From Viscum album (taxonomy: Eukaryota > Streptophyta > Magnoliopsida > Santalales > Viscaceae), in contig OY728157.1 of NCBI GenBank assembly GCA_963277665.1, positions 366,062,067 to 366,126,066 of the forward strand: a stretch of 64,000 nucleotides of DNA, read 5' to 3'. The notes under the pieces are model-generated. The model worked only from the letters and a program-made list of their open reading frames with translations, did not search any database and was not told the DNA's origin. The translations under genes were made by a program, and so were the position numbers. Below are positions 35,651 through 46,684 of the stretch, piece after piece. Each line of letters opens with the position of its first letter. Position 1 is the stretch's first letter.

Positions 35651-38600
35651 TATAATTCCTTGACCCCAGTTACCCAGAGTCGGTGAATTATTACATAACA
35701 TTGGCATGATCACAATGAAATCACGTATTGAATGACTGATCAGTTTAGTATTATTGGAATCAAGATTCATACATCAGTTAGACTTTACAACATGAAAAGA
35801 AACACACCACAAATATATTTCATTAGAAACATCCAATCCTCCTAGATTATGCCTACAGATCACTCATAACTAACTTCTTCATATCCTGGGAAAATGAAAC
35901 ATAAGAAAGGGGTGAGCTCAAATGCTCAGTAAGGGTAAGTAATAAAGCGTAAAATGATATAAATATTAAGCATGGAAAATAATTTAACCACATGCCTTTA
36001 CCAATAATAAACATGAATACTTTTATGGAAAGAATATTAGATGAGTAAATAATTCCATAATAAAACATAATCATGGGTATTCTACTAGTAAAATGACCAC
36101 ATGAACTATCAATATTATTTCCATAATGAGGGAATGTATAATGCCATAAATTCTGAAACATTTTGTCAAGGCCTCATCCAAGATGTCTAAAAATGATTAA
36201 GGCCTCGGCCAAACCACAAATCAAATTGGGAAAGGGCCGCATCCAATTCCATGTCTAATTGTCTAATGAGACCTACCGATGCATCGAAGAGCTATAGCGG
36301 GCTCCACCTGTCACTTACTAAGTCTAATACATTTCTCATATGAAAAGGATTAAACATATCATAATCATTCGTATTAAAACTAGCATATGAAATGTCAATA
36401 CATTATCCATAAATCATGAATGGTATAAAAATAGCACATCCATTTTCAAACATATCACAAAACCTTCAATACAATATAGATGTTTTTTATCAAAATAAAT
36501 CAACTCCAAATAAACATAAAATCTATCAAAGGATGTTGACATAGATGAAATCAAAACCCTTTTTAGAGAAATATCTCTTTCTATATTTAAATCATTTAAG
36601 AGTCACATATTTATAAAATAAAACATTTACGTTGGAAATATACTTATAACATTGTAAGTTAAGCTTCGATGAGTTTATAACGGATGAAAATAGTCGCACC
36701 CACCATATAAGTTAAAAAAATACATTCTTACCTTAATTTTTTCAAAAAGGTTTAAAAGGTCCTTGTTTGGAAAATGACGGAATAATTCCTTTATAAGAAT
36801 ATTATAAATATTCAATAATGGTATAAATGACTTTAACCCAGAGTTTACAAAATAGTAAGGATGTTTTGAATTACATTTTTAAGAAACATGGATGTGGATG
36901 ATAAAGAGGTCCCAGTAGATAATTACGTATAAACAACCTCTGATAATGAAGAGATTGTGAAATAAACCCTTACCTTTTACTTTTCCTCGGTTAAGGGTAG
37001 GTTAACCTCATTTATAATAGTTCAATCATTGTTATTAAATTATAAAATAATAATATAATTAAATATTATATCATATATGTTCTTTTAATATTGCTTTGTT
37101 AATAATATTTTATTATTTCGTCATTTCGGGTGTTCACTTACTCATTTTCTTTTATATGTTTTGTTACATAATCCGTGTTTTTTATCCATAGGTTGTATCT
37201 TATTCATATCTATAATGATATCATGTCCTTAATCATTATTTTTAATCATCAAATGAAAATTATACTTGAATGGATATAATGGGGAATGAATCCCATCGTG
37301 TTTGTGGAGACGATAGTTCGTACGTACGCACGAGAGACAATATAATTATTTTGAAATTAAAAGAATATATAATTGTATGGTATATCATATATAGAAAATA
37401 ATTATAATGTTATATTTATTATTTAATTCAATTACACATCATTATCATACCCATCCATATAATAATGTTTTGAATAAAAATTACACCACGACATGGAGAC
37501 GATAAGTCATTTGTACGCACGTATGGTGACATGTCATTCAAAGGATGGATAGAATACTGAATATGGTTGTAACATATTTTTAATAACATCAATATTTATA
37601 GAATATATGGGAGATATTATATTAGAATGGAATTATCAAATAAAGAAGAAGTTGAAGAAGAAAAGAACTTGAAAGAGGGTGGTGAAAGCATTACCTCTTC
37701 TTCGGGTTCTTCCTTTTTATTTGATCAAAAGGGATCCTTAGGTTAGCTTTATGATTAAATGAAGGCCTCTATGTTGAAGTTTGGGAAGTTAAGAGGATAA
37801 TTGGTCTGGGTTTGGCCGAACAAAAGGGATTTTAAGGTATGAAGAATTGGTTATAAGTGGTGTTCTTTTACAAGGGGGAGGAGGGGCTCTTTAGGAGAAT
37901 CTTAAAGTATTAATTTATAATAAATTCATATATTGTTTATAATGGCTAAAAAGTGGATTATTTAAATAATAAGGTGGTTATGGGTAGAAATCGTCTCATC
38001 CACTAGATTTTAGATTGGTTTGGGTCACTATATTAACCTTATCATTTATGTTTAACTCTTAGTTAAATAGTTTGACATTTACCATGTCACTTGGTATTTT
38101 TATATTATATGGTTAATAAACTAACTATATACTTCAAAGAGACCCCCAAGTGGTCCAATAATGATAACAATATCATTATATAAGTCATTTGGCCGAACCT
38201 TATATTTTTAGGAATATAATATCAATTAATAATATAATACTTGTTTTAAAAACTCATTTATCTCAATTTTGACAAAATTTAATAATTATTTTTTGTTAAA
38301 GTCTTAAAAACTTTATTAATTCGAAACAAATTAATTTAAGAAATAATAAAATGTCATAGTAACCTATAAAAGTATTTTATGGCATCCAAACATTCAAATT
38401 ATATTTATATTATCATTTATAATACCAATTATTAGATTCTTTCATTAATAAGAAAACTATTGCATCATTATTGTGTCTTAAATAAATTTAATTATTCAAT
38501 GTCTAAAAATTATTAACAAAATACAATTATGTATATTATGTTTTTATCTTTCTAATTAATATTTATAGTCTAAAATATAACATATATAACCTTATGTAAA

Positions 38601-39448
38601 AATTGTTTTTCTAAAAGATATATGCTTATATCATTTTTGTATTTACTTTAACTTAATTAATATAAAGTGTCGTTATCACTTAGAAGTGGATCCATGGGGT
38701 CCCAAAATCGACGCAAAGTTTCTCATGGTCGTAAATGTATCATTCAATAGGGTTAGGACACGTTTTAGGGTCATTTAGTATTATTATATTATTATTTTTA
38801 CCCTAATTTACAGGATTTACCCTTTAACCATGGTAAAAAAATATTTACCAAAATAATTATTCAAAATCTCTAAAAATAAAAGTTACCTATTTACACAATT
38901 TGGAAGTTATTATTTTAAATATTTATTCCATTTTTCTAAATTCAAAACATAGAAGTGGTAGAAAATAATTGAAAATTATTTCCTATTGTCAAAACAAAAA
39001 GCGTTTTAAAAAAAATAATAACTATCAAAAGATTGACACATGTTTATGTCTGGTTAAAATGTGAAATTAAGTCCAAGGACCAAAATTCTATTAAGTGGTT
39101 AAAATATATTACAAATATACTTTAAAATCACTCAAATTCATAATTTATCACTATTAATTATCTCGATAAAAAATGTAGTTTAAAATTTTGTGATTTTCAC
39201 TATTCATCAAAAATTATAAGTTTTCAGATAAATACCTAAAATTCACCATAAGATGATTTAGATATTCCGAATCCAAAAATGAAGTCCATTTTGAATGATA
39301 AAAGGTATAAAATTTCTAAAAGTGGGTATAACTATTCATAACGGCTAGTTTGATTGGTTGTGGTGTGTGTTAGAAACAGAAGTTGCGTACAACACACGCT
39401 ATTGTATTATTAAAAGAGAAGAGTACCATGGAAGCTTGGGGTGTTACA
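35651..39448 (-). repeat. E2 3' LTR (3798 bp)
   Basis: It starts (minus) TGTAACACCCC at 39448, right after the PPT, and ends at 35651 opposite 44461 of the partner. The TATA box of the other LTR is altered here (around 37867-37874, TGTAAAAG). Hairpin module inserts lie at 37307-37328 and 37496-37517. GTGAGCTCAAATGCTCAGTA at 35913-35932 forms the TGAGC/GCTCA hairpin. Confidence 0.93.
37290..37542 (-). promoter_or_regulatory. Two tandem hairpin modules, E2 3' LTR
   Basis: Inserts begin at 37307 and 37496, 189 bp apart. Module 1: outer TTGTG/CACGA (one wobble); inner stem in sense ACGA/TCGT. Module 2: distal stem TTTGAAT/ATTCAAA (37469-37475, 37536-37542), CACCA/TGGTG, inner ATGA/TCGT with one wobble. 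Both end CTC in sense orientation. Confidence 0.75.
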
Positions 39449-39462
39449 TTGTCCCCTGTTTT
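39449..39462 (-). other. Polypurine tract of E2
   Basis: The minus strand reads AAAACAGGGGACAA immediately before TGTAACACC. Confidence 0.85.
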
Positions 39463-39493
39463 AAATTATTTTGTCCTTGAAATTTCGAGAATA

Positions 39494-41040
39494 CTACCAT
39501 GTGAAAAGACTCGGGTGGTTCTTCATCATAAGTTCCTCGGGTTCCAACGTTGCCTCTTCTATCTTATGGTTTCTCCATAGAACTTTTACCAGACGAGTCA
39601 TCCGGTTTCTCAACACTTGTTCTCTTGTATCAAGAATCTTGACAGGATCATTGCAAAAAGACAGATCGAGTTCCAGTTCTAAACCCTTATAGGGGAGTAC
39701 ATGCGTTGGGTCAGGCATGTATTTTCTCAATAGTGATACTTGGAACACATCGTGATCTTTGGAAACACCTGGCGACATTTCCAAATGGTAAGTTATAGCC
39801 CCAATTCATTCTTGAAATTCTAATTGTTTGATGTACCTGGGACTCAATGTTCCCTTCTTACCAAAGCGTATAACACCCTTCCAAGGAGATACCTTCAGAA
39901 AACATGATATCTTACCTGGAATTCCAAAATCATCATTCGATTATTGGCAAAGCTCTTCTCCCTACGTTGAGATGCATTGATGTGGTTTTGGATTACCTTC
40001 ACCTTTTCCATTATTTCCTCCTCCAATTCTGGGCCTACAAGTTTTCCTTCACCAGCATCATCCCAACAACTTGGTGTGCGATATCTCTTTCCATATAACG
40101 CTTCTTATGGTGCCATCTAAATACTCGAATGGAAGCTATTATTATAGGAAAATTCTACCAGAGGTAAATATTGATCCCACATACCCTGAAAGTAATGTGT
40201 GAAGGATATAAACATGTCTTCTATGGTTTGAATAGTTTTTTCTAAGTGTCCCTCTATTGGAGGGTGGTAGGCAGTGCTCAAACGAAGTTCAGTATCAAAG
40301 GCCTTCTGAAGGCTCTTCCCAAATATTGAAGTAAAATGGGGATCATGATCAGATACAATCAATAGGGGTACTCCATGATGTCTAACAACTTCATTAATAT
40401 ATAGTCTTGCTAGATGTTCAAGTGTTAAATCCTCCCTTATATCAAGAAAATGTGCTGACTTGGTAAGACGATCAACAATGACCCATATTGGATCGTTCAT
40501 TCTAGGAGCCTTTGGTAGTCCCATGACAAAGTCTATTGTAATATTTTCCCATTTCCACTCAGGAATGGGAAGAGGTTGCAATACTCCTCCAGGATGTTTC
40601 CTTCCATCTTTCACTTGTGGAAAAACCATACATCATGACACAAAATCAGCAATCTCCCTTTTCATGTTATCCCACCAAAAATGTTCCTTCAAATCTCTAT
40701 ACATTTTGGGGATCCCAGGGTGTATAGTGAAATTGGAACTATGAGAATCATCCAAAAACTCTCTTTTTGGATCATGTATATTGGGAACACAATGTCTCTT
40801 CCCAAATTTCAAAATTACATCTTTACACAGAAAGTCACTCAATCTCCCATCATTCATAGCATTAATCTTCTTTTGAAACTCATCATCACCGGTCTGATAA
40901 CTCTTTATCCTTTCTATTAATGATGGTTTGGAAACCATTTGAAAAAGCATCGATGTTTCTCCTTCCATGGTTATTCTCATATCCATCTTTACTAGATCCA
41001 TATATATAGTATCCTTTTCAACTCTCATTTTGTTCAAAAC
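39494..41040 (-). pseudogene. E2 integrase with chromodomain-like C-terminus
   Basis: The N-terminal zinc finger region reads FTIHPGIPKMYRDLKEHFWW, but the Cys pair is spoiled (a stop and Phe). The core (40629-40117, open 170 codons) has ITIDFVMGLP (Asp 1), IVDRLTKSAHFL, VSDHDPHFTS (Asp 2) and TAYHPPIEGHLEKTIQT, with the catalytic Glu kept although TDGQSER is altered. The tail (39784-39494, open 96 codons) has VFQVSLLRKYMPDPTHVL and LRNRMTRLVKVLWRNHKIEEA. Integrase inserts the cDNA; such tails can direct insertion to particular chromatin. Stops around 40630 and 40116-39785 break it. Confidence 0.9.
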
Positions 41041-41049
41041 TCCATGATC

Positions 41050-41430
41050 CTTTCTACTCAAAGCATCTGCCTCTCTATTTTCCTTCCCCAGGTTGTAGTG
41101 TATCGTGCAATCATAATTGGTGAGTAGTTCAAGCCATCTCGTTTTCCTCATGTTGAGTTATTTCTATGAGAAAATTTACTTCAAACTCTTGTGATCAGTA
41201 TAAATCTCACATTTTTCACCATAAAGAGAATGTCTCCATATCTTCAGAGAAAAGAATACAGCAGCTAACTCAACATCACGAGTTAGATATTTTTTCTCAT
41301 GAATTTTCAGTTTTCATAATGCATAGGCAATAACCCTATCATTCTTCATAAGGACACAACCAAGTCCTTTCTTCAATGCATCACTATAAATAACAAACCT
41401 ATCATTTCCTGATGGTAGAGTCAATATATA
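41050..41430 (-). pseudogene. E2 RNase H
   Basis: Minus strand: RFVIYSDALKKGLGCVLM (first Asp), [22 protein letters not shown] (Glu), [15 protein letters not shown] (third Asp): the active-site residues I can see are kept, though stops occur within (for instance after VIAYAL). The tether reads KTRWLELLTNYDCTIHYNLG and then KENREADALSRK. It lies in normal order between RT and integrase. Confidence 0.87.
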
Positions 41431-41439
41431 AGCATTAAC

Positions 41440-42570
41440 TAATCTTCTCTTCAGTTCTTCAAAACAGTCTTCACACTCTTTTGTCTAAAAAAATTTAACC
41501 CCTTTACATGTGAGCTTCGTTAATGGGTTAGCCAATCGAGCAAAGTTCTGGATGAAATGCCAATAATAACCTGCTAAACCAATAAAACTGTGTACCTCAG
41601 TTATACTCGTTAGTGCTGGCCATTCTTGGATTTCCTTGTTCATATATGGATCAACGGAAATTCCATATTTGGAGACTATATGGCCCAGAAAAGAAATCTC
41701 TTGAAGCCAGAATTCACACTTTCTAATCTTCCCATATAATTCATGTCTTCTAAGAGTCTTCAGGATAATGAAAAAGTAATTTTCATGATATTTGTAGATT
41801 TGAGATTATACTAAGATATCATCAATAAATACCACCACAAATTCATCGATATATTCCTTGAAAACTCTATTCATTATATCCATGAATACAGAGGGTGCAT
41901 TAGTCAATCCAAAATGCATTACTGTAAACTCGTAATGCTCGTACTTGGTTCGAAATGCTGTTTTCAAAATGTATTCCTTCTTCGTACACAACTGATTGTA
42001 TCCAGATAGAAGTTCAATCTTTGAAAAGTATTGATCTCCATAAAGTTGTTCAAATAAATCATCAAAGCAGGGTATTGGATACTTTTTCATTATTGTTATA
42101 TCATTGATTTCCCTGTAGTCATTACATAACCTCATATAACCATCTTTCTTCATAACAAAAAGGATGGGGGCTCCCCATGTAGAAAAACTAGTGAAAATAA
42201 ATCCCTTATTACTCAATTCCTCTATTTGTTTCTTTAGTTCAACTAATTCCACATTGTCCATTCTATAAGGAGTCTTAGATATAGGCCTTGAACCAGGAAT
42301 TAAATCAATAAAAAACTCAATTTCTCGATCAAGGGGATGTCCAGGTAAATCTTCCAGAAACACATCAACATATTCTCTCACAATTGGTACATCCTCTATT
42401 TGAACATTCTTTTCCTCACTCATAGTTATTTCATTCTCTTCCTCCCCGATAATTGAATTTAGTTGAGCTACTAGGGGATGATCTAGATAATAATTAGGTG
42501 GTGATGATTCTACTCTAATGATAAGGTGTTCTTTATCATCATCATCTAAAATTGTAGCCTCCTTCGTCAT
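41440..42570 (-). pseudogene. E2 reverse transcriptase
   Basis: An open frame 42570-41806 (254 codons) holds the fingers and palm: [82 protein letters not shown] and [10 protein letters not shown]. The first catalytic Asp (FSKID) is Glu here; the IDD pair is intact. A stop follows IDDILV, after which the connection (FLGHIVSKYGISVDP, FIGLAGYYWHFIQNFARLA) continues to about 41470. The open frame begins at an in-frame Met by chance; in life it was part of a Gag-Pol polyprotein. Confidence 0.92.
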
Positions 42571-42591
42571 ACAATGAATTTTAACATCATG

Positions 42592-42876
42592 TTATGAAAT
42601 CCAATCCATACCAAGGATTATATCAAATTTAGTCACGGGTATTACAATGAGATCAGCAGATAAAGAACATTTGTATTCCCTAATGGGAACTGATCCACAG
42701 AACATTGTAGCAATGATACTTCCCTTAAAAGTTTTCAATAACAAATCCCTTGTTAGATCAAATTTGAAATATCTAATTTTCTGAGAAAACTGGGAAGATA
42801 TGAAACCATGTGATGATCGAGAATCAAATAATGCATTTTCTAAACTTGAGGAAACCATTAAATTACCTACCACCAC
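42592..42876 (-). pseudogene. E2 aspartic protease
   Basis: A 94-codon open stretch with NALFDSRSSHGFISSQF, where the catalytic triplet DSG is DSR, and KFDIILGMDWIS, the conserved C-terminal block. It would process Gag-Pol. It is separated from RT by a stop at about 42591 and joins gag upstream. The Gly-to-Arg change next to the catalytic Asp is expected to inactivate it. Confidence 0.88.
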
Positions 42877-42939
42877 GTCTTTCAGAGCTTCTACCTCAGC
42901 AGTAGTGATAACATAATCTTGTCCTTGATCCCTTTCCCT

Positions 42940-43966
42940 TTTCTGAGGTAAGTTTCACTGACGCTAAATAAATTCATTTGAATAATGTCCCATCTCCCTA
43001 CAATTTTATCATTGAACATCAGTTGCTTCTTTCTTCCCCTTACAATTACCATCAATATGGCCTTTGTGTCCAGATTTGTAGCATACTCTTTTTCCTTTTA
43101 GACATGTACCAGGGTGATTCCTTCAACAATTATCATAGGGAGGAAATTAAATTCTTCCCTTCTTCCCTGTTTCCTTATTTCCTTTCCCAAAGTGTTCAGC
43201 AGATCTCTTCTTCTCTTGCTTTGATTTAAAGTCATAAGACAGAGAGAATTCTTTTTCTATCTTGATAGCACACGAGACAATATCATTGTACGTATGAGAA
43301 AGATTGTGAGACTAATGCTCGATGGAGAAATGGTTTTAACCCATCAATGAAATGATCTATCTTACACCTTGGGTTATGTATTTAATCAGCTACATGCCTT
43401 GCTATCCTTTTAATGTTATCCTCTTACTTTGCAACATTTTCATCCTCCTTTTCCCTGAGACTGAGAAATTGCCTTTCCATATCTTCTCGATGGTCATGAG
43501 GAAAGTATTTCACTAAGAAAATATTTTTTAACTCCATCCATTCCATATTTTATAATTTATCATCTTCCTTTGTGTTTTGAATCAATGACCACAATTGATC
43601 AGCATCTCTAGTGAGGCGGTAAACTGCCATGATAATGTTTTCCCTTTCACTACTCCCCATGTCAAGGAATATTTTTTCTAAGTAATTTATCCATTTGTCA
43701 GCCACTAAGGGATTAGTACTCCCATTTAATGCCTGTGGTTGTTGCCTCATGAAGTAATCTAATATTGATCCTCTACACTATGGATCTGGGTACTCTATAT
43801 GGGTAAGCCTATTTTTCATAACCTGAGTGAGTTGTCCCAGTATGGGGATTAGTTGATCAGCACAAGTTTCATCACTAGCTCCACTGTAATTATCTTGAGC
43901 GGGACGGAAATCCCTACATGGAGTGTGTGCTTTGATATAGTTTCCATTCCTTCCACTAGGCTCCAT
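42940..43966 (-). pseudogene. E2 gag
   Basis: It starts at MEPSGRNGNY (43966), about 480 bp after the PBS. The capsid part shows GSTNPLVADKWINYLEKIF and VYRLTRDADQLWSLI, then MELKNIFLVKYFPHDHREDM and RQFLSLREKEDENV: the standard gypsy gag core. The nucleocapsid (43083-43042) reads CYKSGHKGHIDGNC, a CCHC knuckle with the second Cys changed to Ser. Stops at 43778, 43550 and later break it. Gag would package RNA in cytoplasmic virus-like particles. Confidence 0.87.
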
Positions 43967-44446
43967 TTCTAAACAATGCCATAAACTAGATTAGTTTATG
44001 AATCACAATATATAATTCCAAACTTCTAAAACACTTAACAAAAATTGAACAGTTTATGGATATAATCCATAAAAATGTTTTCTATGAGGATGTATAAACT
44101 TATAAACCCTTCATAATGATTTTCAAAGAAAATGAAAATTATCCTATGCATATCCCCCGGGACTGTCGTAACCAAGAGTGCAGCAAGGCCCATTTTCGTG
44201 CACCAGTTCTCGTTCGAGTCTAGCTCAAAGAGGTGTTTTTGGGTTTCACCGCTATGTACATTTGTTCCAGAGCCGCCTCTACCTGCTCATATCCATACAG
44301 GGATTTATTTCTTGGAAAAATAAAAAAATCTCTACAATAAAAAATTCTAGGATGTTCTTCTATACTAATCCTCAAAGTCTATTTTAGGGCTATGTGCTCT
44401 AATCAGATTTTATCTATATCTAGTTTCCAAGATTTGTAATAATCAT
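43967..44446 (-). other. E2 leader between PBS and gag
   Basis: 480 bp of noncoding leader, carrying a plus-oriented SINE-like insertion at 44156-44287. No other feature seen. Confidence 0.7.
44156..44287 (+). mobile_element. tRNA-derived SINE-like insertion in the E2 leader
   Basis: A GC-richer 132-bp block with an A-box-like TAACCAAGAGTG (44169-44180; 9 of 12 to TRGCNNAGYNGG) and a B-box-like GTTCGAGTCT (44212-44221), at the spacing typical of tRNA promoters. Perfect 7-bp repeats CATATCC flank it (44149-44155 and 44288-44294), consistent with target duplication. The 3' half reads as a non-tRNA body. No poly(A) tail is obvious. Confidence 0.5.
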
Positions 44447-44458
44447 CCTCTGATACCA
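44447..44458 (-). other. Primer-binding site of E2
   Basis: The minus strand reads TGGTATCAGAGG, a perfect match over 11 bases to the initiator tRNA-Met complement, two bases (GT) after the LTR end ACTACA. Confidence 0.95.
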
Positions 44459-46094
44459 ACTGTAGTGCCCCTACCCCAGTTACCCAGAGTTAGTATATTA
44501 TTACATAACATTGGCATGATCACAAGCAAATCATGTCTCGAAAGACCGATCAGTTTAGAATTATTGGAAACAAGATTCATACATAAGTTCAACATTACAA
44601 CTTGAAAAGAAATAAAATAGAAATATATTTCTTTAGAAACATCAAAGCCTCATAGATTATGCATGAAGGACACTCATAACTAACTTCTTCATATCCTGTG
44701 AAAATGAAACATAAGAAAGGGGTGAGCTCAAATGCTTATAAAGGGTAAGTAGTACAGTGGAAAATGACATAAATATTAAGCATGGTAAATAATTGAAACC
44801 ACATGCTTTTGCCAATAACAAACATGAATAATTTTATAGAAATAATATGAGCTGAGTAATTAATTCCATAATAAAACATAATACTTGGGATTCTACTAGT
44901 CAAATCACAACATGAACCATCAATATTATATCCATAATGAGGGAATGTATAATGCAGAACATTCTGAAACATTTTTTCAAGGCCTCAGCCAAGATGTCTA
45001 AAAATGATTAATTCCTCTTCCAAAACCATAAATCAATTTCATAAAGGGCCTCGGCCAATTCCATTTCTAGTTGTCTCATGAGACCTACCGATGCATTGAG
45101 AAGCTATAGCGGGCTCCACCCATCACTTATTAAGTCCAATACATTCCCCATTTGAATATGTTTAAACATATCATAAACATTCATATTAAAACTAGCATAC
45201 AGAATTTAAATACTTTAACCATAAATCATGAATGGTATATAAATAGAACATCCATAGTCAAACATATCACAAAACTTTCAATAAAATCTGGATGTTTTTT
45301 ATCATAATAAATCAACTCCAAATAAACTTAAAATCTATTAATGGATGTTGACATAGATGAAATCAAAAACCTTTTTAGAGATATATCTCTTTCTATATTG
45401 AAAAAATTTAAGAATCACATAATTAAAAAATAAAACATTTATTTTGAAAATATTCTTATTAGCATGTAAGGGAAGCTTCGATGAGTTTATAATGATATTA
45501 AATAGCTGCACCCTCCGTATAAGTTAAAAAAAGACATTCTAACCTTAATTTTTTCGAAAAGGTTAAAAAGGAACTTGTTTGGAAAACAACGTAAAGAATC
45601 CTTTATAAACATCTTATAAAAAGTCAAAAAGGGTATAAATGACTTTAACCCATAGTCTATAAAATAATAAGGATTTTTTTACATACATTTTTAAGAAAAC
45701 ATGGATGTGGATGATAAAGAGGTCCCAGTAGATAATTACATATAAACAAGCTCAGATAATGAAGAGATTGTGAAATAAACCCTTACCTTGTACTTTTCCT
45801 AGGTTTAGTGTAGGGTAACCTCTTTTATAATAGTTAAATCATTGTTATTAAATTATACAAGAATCAAATACATAAATATGATATCATATATGATCTTTTA
45901 ATATTTCTTTGATAATAATATTTTAGTATTATCGTCGTTTTAGTTGTTCACTTACTCATTTTTTTATATGTTTTGTTACATATGCCATGTTTGTTATCCA
46001 TAGGTTTTATATAATTTATATCCATAATGATATCAAGTAATTAAACATTATTTTTAATCATCAAATGAAAATTATTCTTGAATGGATACGATGG

Positions 46095-46354
46095 GGAATG
46101 AATCTCATCGTGTTCGTGGAGACGGTAGTCCGTACGTACGCACGAGCGACAATATCAATATTTTGATATTAAAATAATATATAATTGGATGGTATACCAT
46201 ATATAAAGAATCATTATAATGGTATATTTATTATTTTCTTCATTTACACATCATTATCATACCCATCCAAATAGTAATGTTTTGAATAACAATTACACCA
46301 TGACGTGGAGATGGTCAGTCGTACGTATGCATGTATGGTGACATGTCATTCAAA
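46095..46354 (-). promoter_or_regulatory. Two tandem hairpin modules, E2 5' LTR
   Basis: Inserts begin at 46119 and 46308, 189 bp apart. Module 1: TCGTG/CACGA around the insert, inner stem in sense ACGG/CCGT with ACTA loop. Module 2: distal 11-bp stem TTTGAATAACA/TGTCATTCAAA (46281-46291, 46344-46354; one mismatch on plus that is a G-T wobble in the sense RNA), CACCAT/ATGGTG (46296-46301, 46335-46340), then CGTG/CATG; its inner 4-bp stem is imperfect. They lie roughly 300-560 nt downstream of the TATA box. Confidence 0.78.
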
Positions 46355-46676
46355 GGATGGATAGAATACTGAATATAGTTGTAACATATTTATAATAACA
46401 TCACAGTATATATAATATACTGGAGTTATTATTTTAGAATGGTAATAACAAAGAAAGAAGAAGTTGAAGAAGAAAGGAACTTGAAAGAGGGTGGTGAAAA
46501 CATTACATCTTCCTCGGGTTCTTCATTTTGATTTGATGAAAATGGCTCTTTAGGTTGGCTTTCTGACTAAAGAAAGTCATCTAAGTTGAAGTGAGGAAAG
46601 TTGAGAGGATTATTGGTCAGGGGTTGGCCGAACCAAAAGGCTATGAAGGTATGAATAATTGGTTAGAATTGGTGTA

Positions 46677-46684
46677 CTTTTATA
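46677..46684 (-). promoter_or_regulatory. TATA box of the E2 5' LTR
   Basis: The minus strand reads CCCCCTTATAAAAGTACACC, a good plant TATA box about 1.58 kb into the LTR. Transcription would start near 46650, making about 2.2 kb of R-U5 leader. The same site in the 3' LTR has a base change. Confidence 0.7.

Noticed and set aside
35853..36161. 102-codon minus-strand frame in the E2 LTR (and 44736-44972)
   Set aside because: Partly kept in both LTRs only because they are copies; it lies in the U5 leader with no known relatives and differs in length.
42978..43229. 83-codon plus-strand frame
   Set aside because: Antisense to the E2 gag nucleocapsid region.
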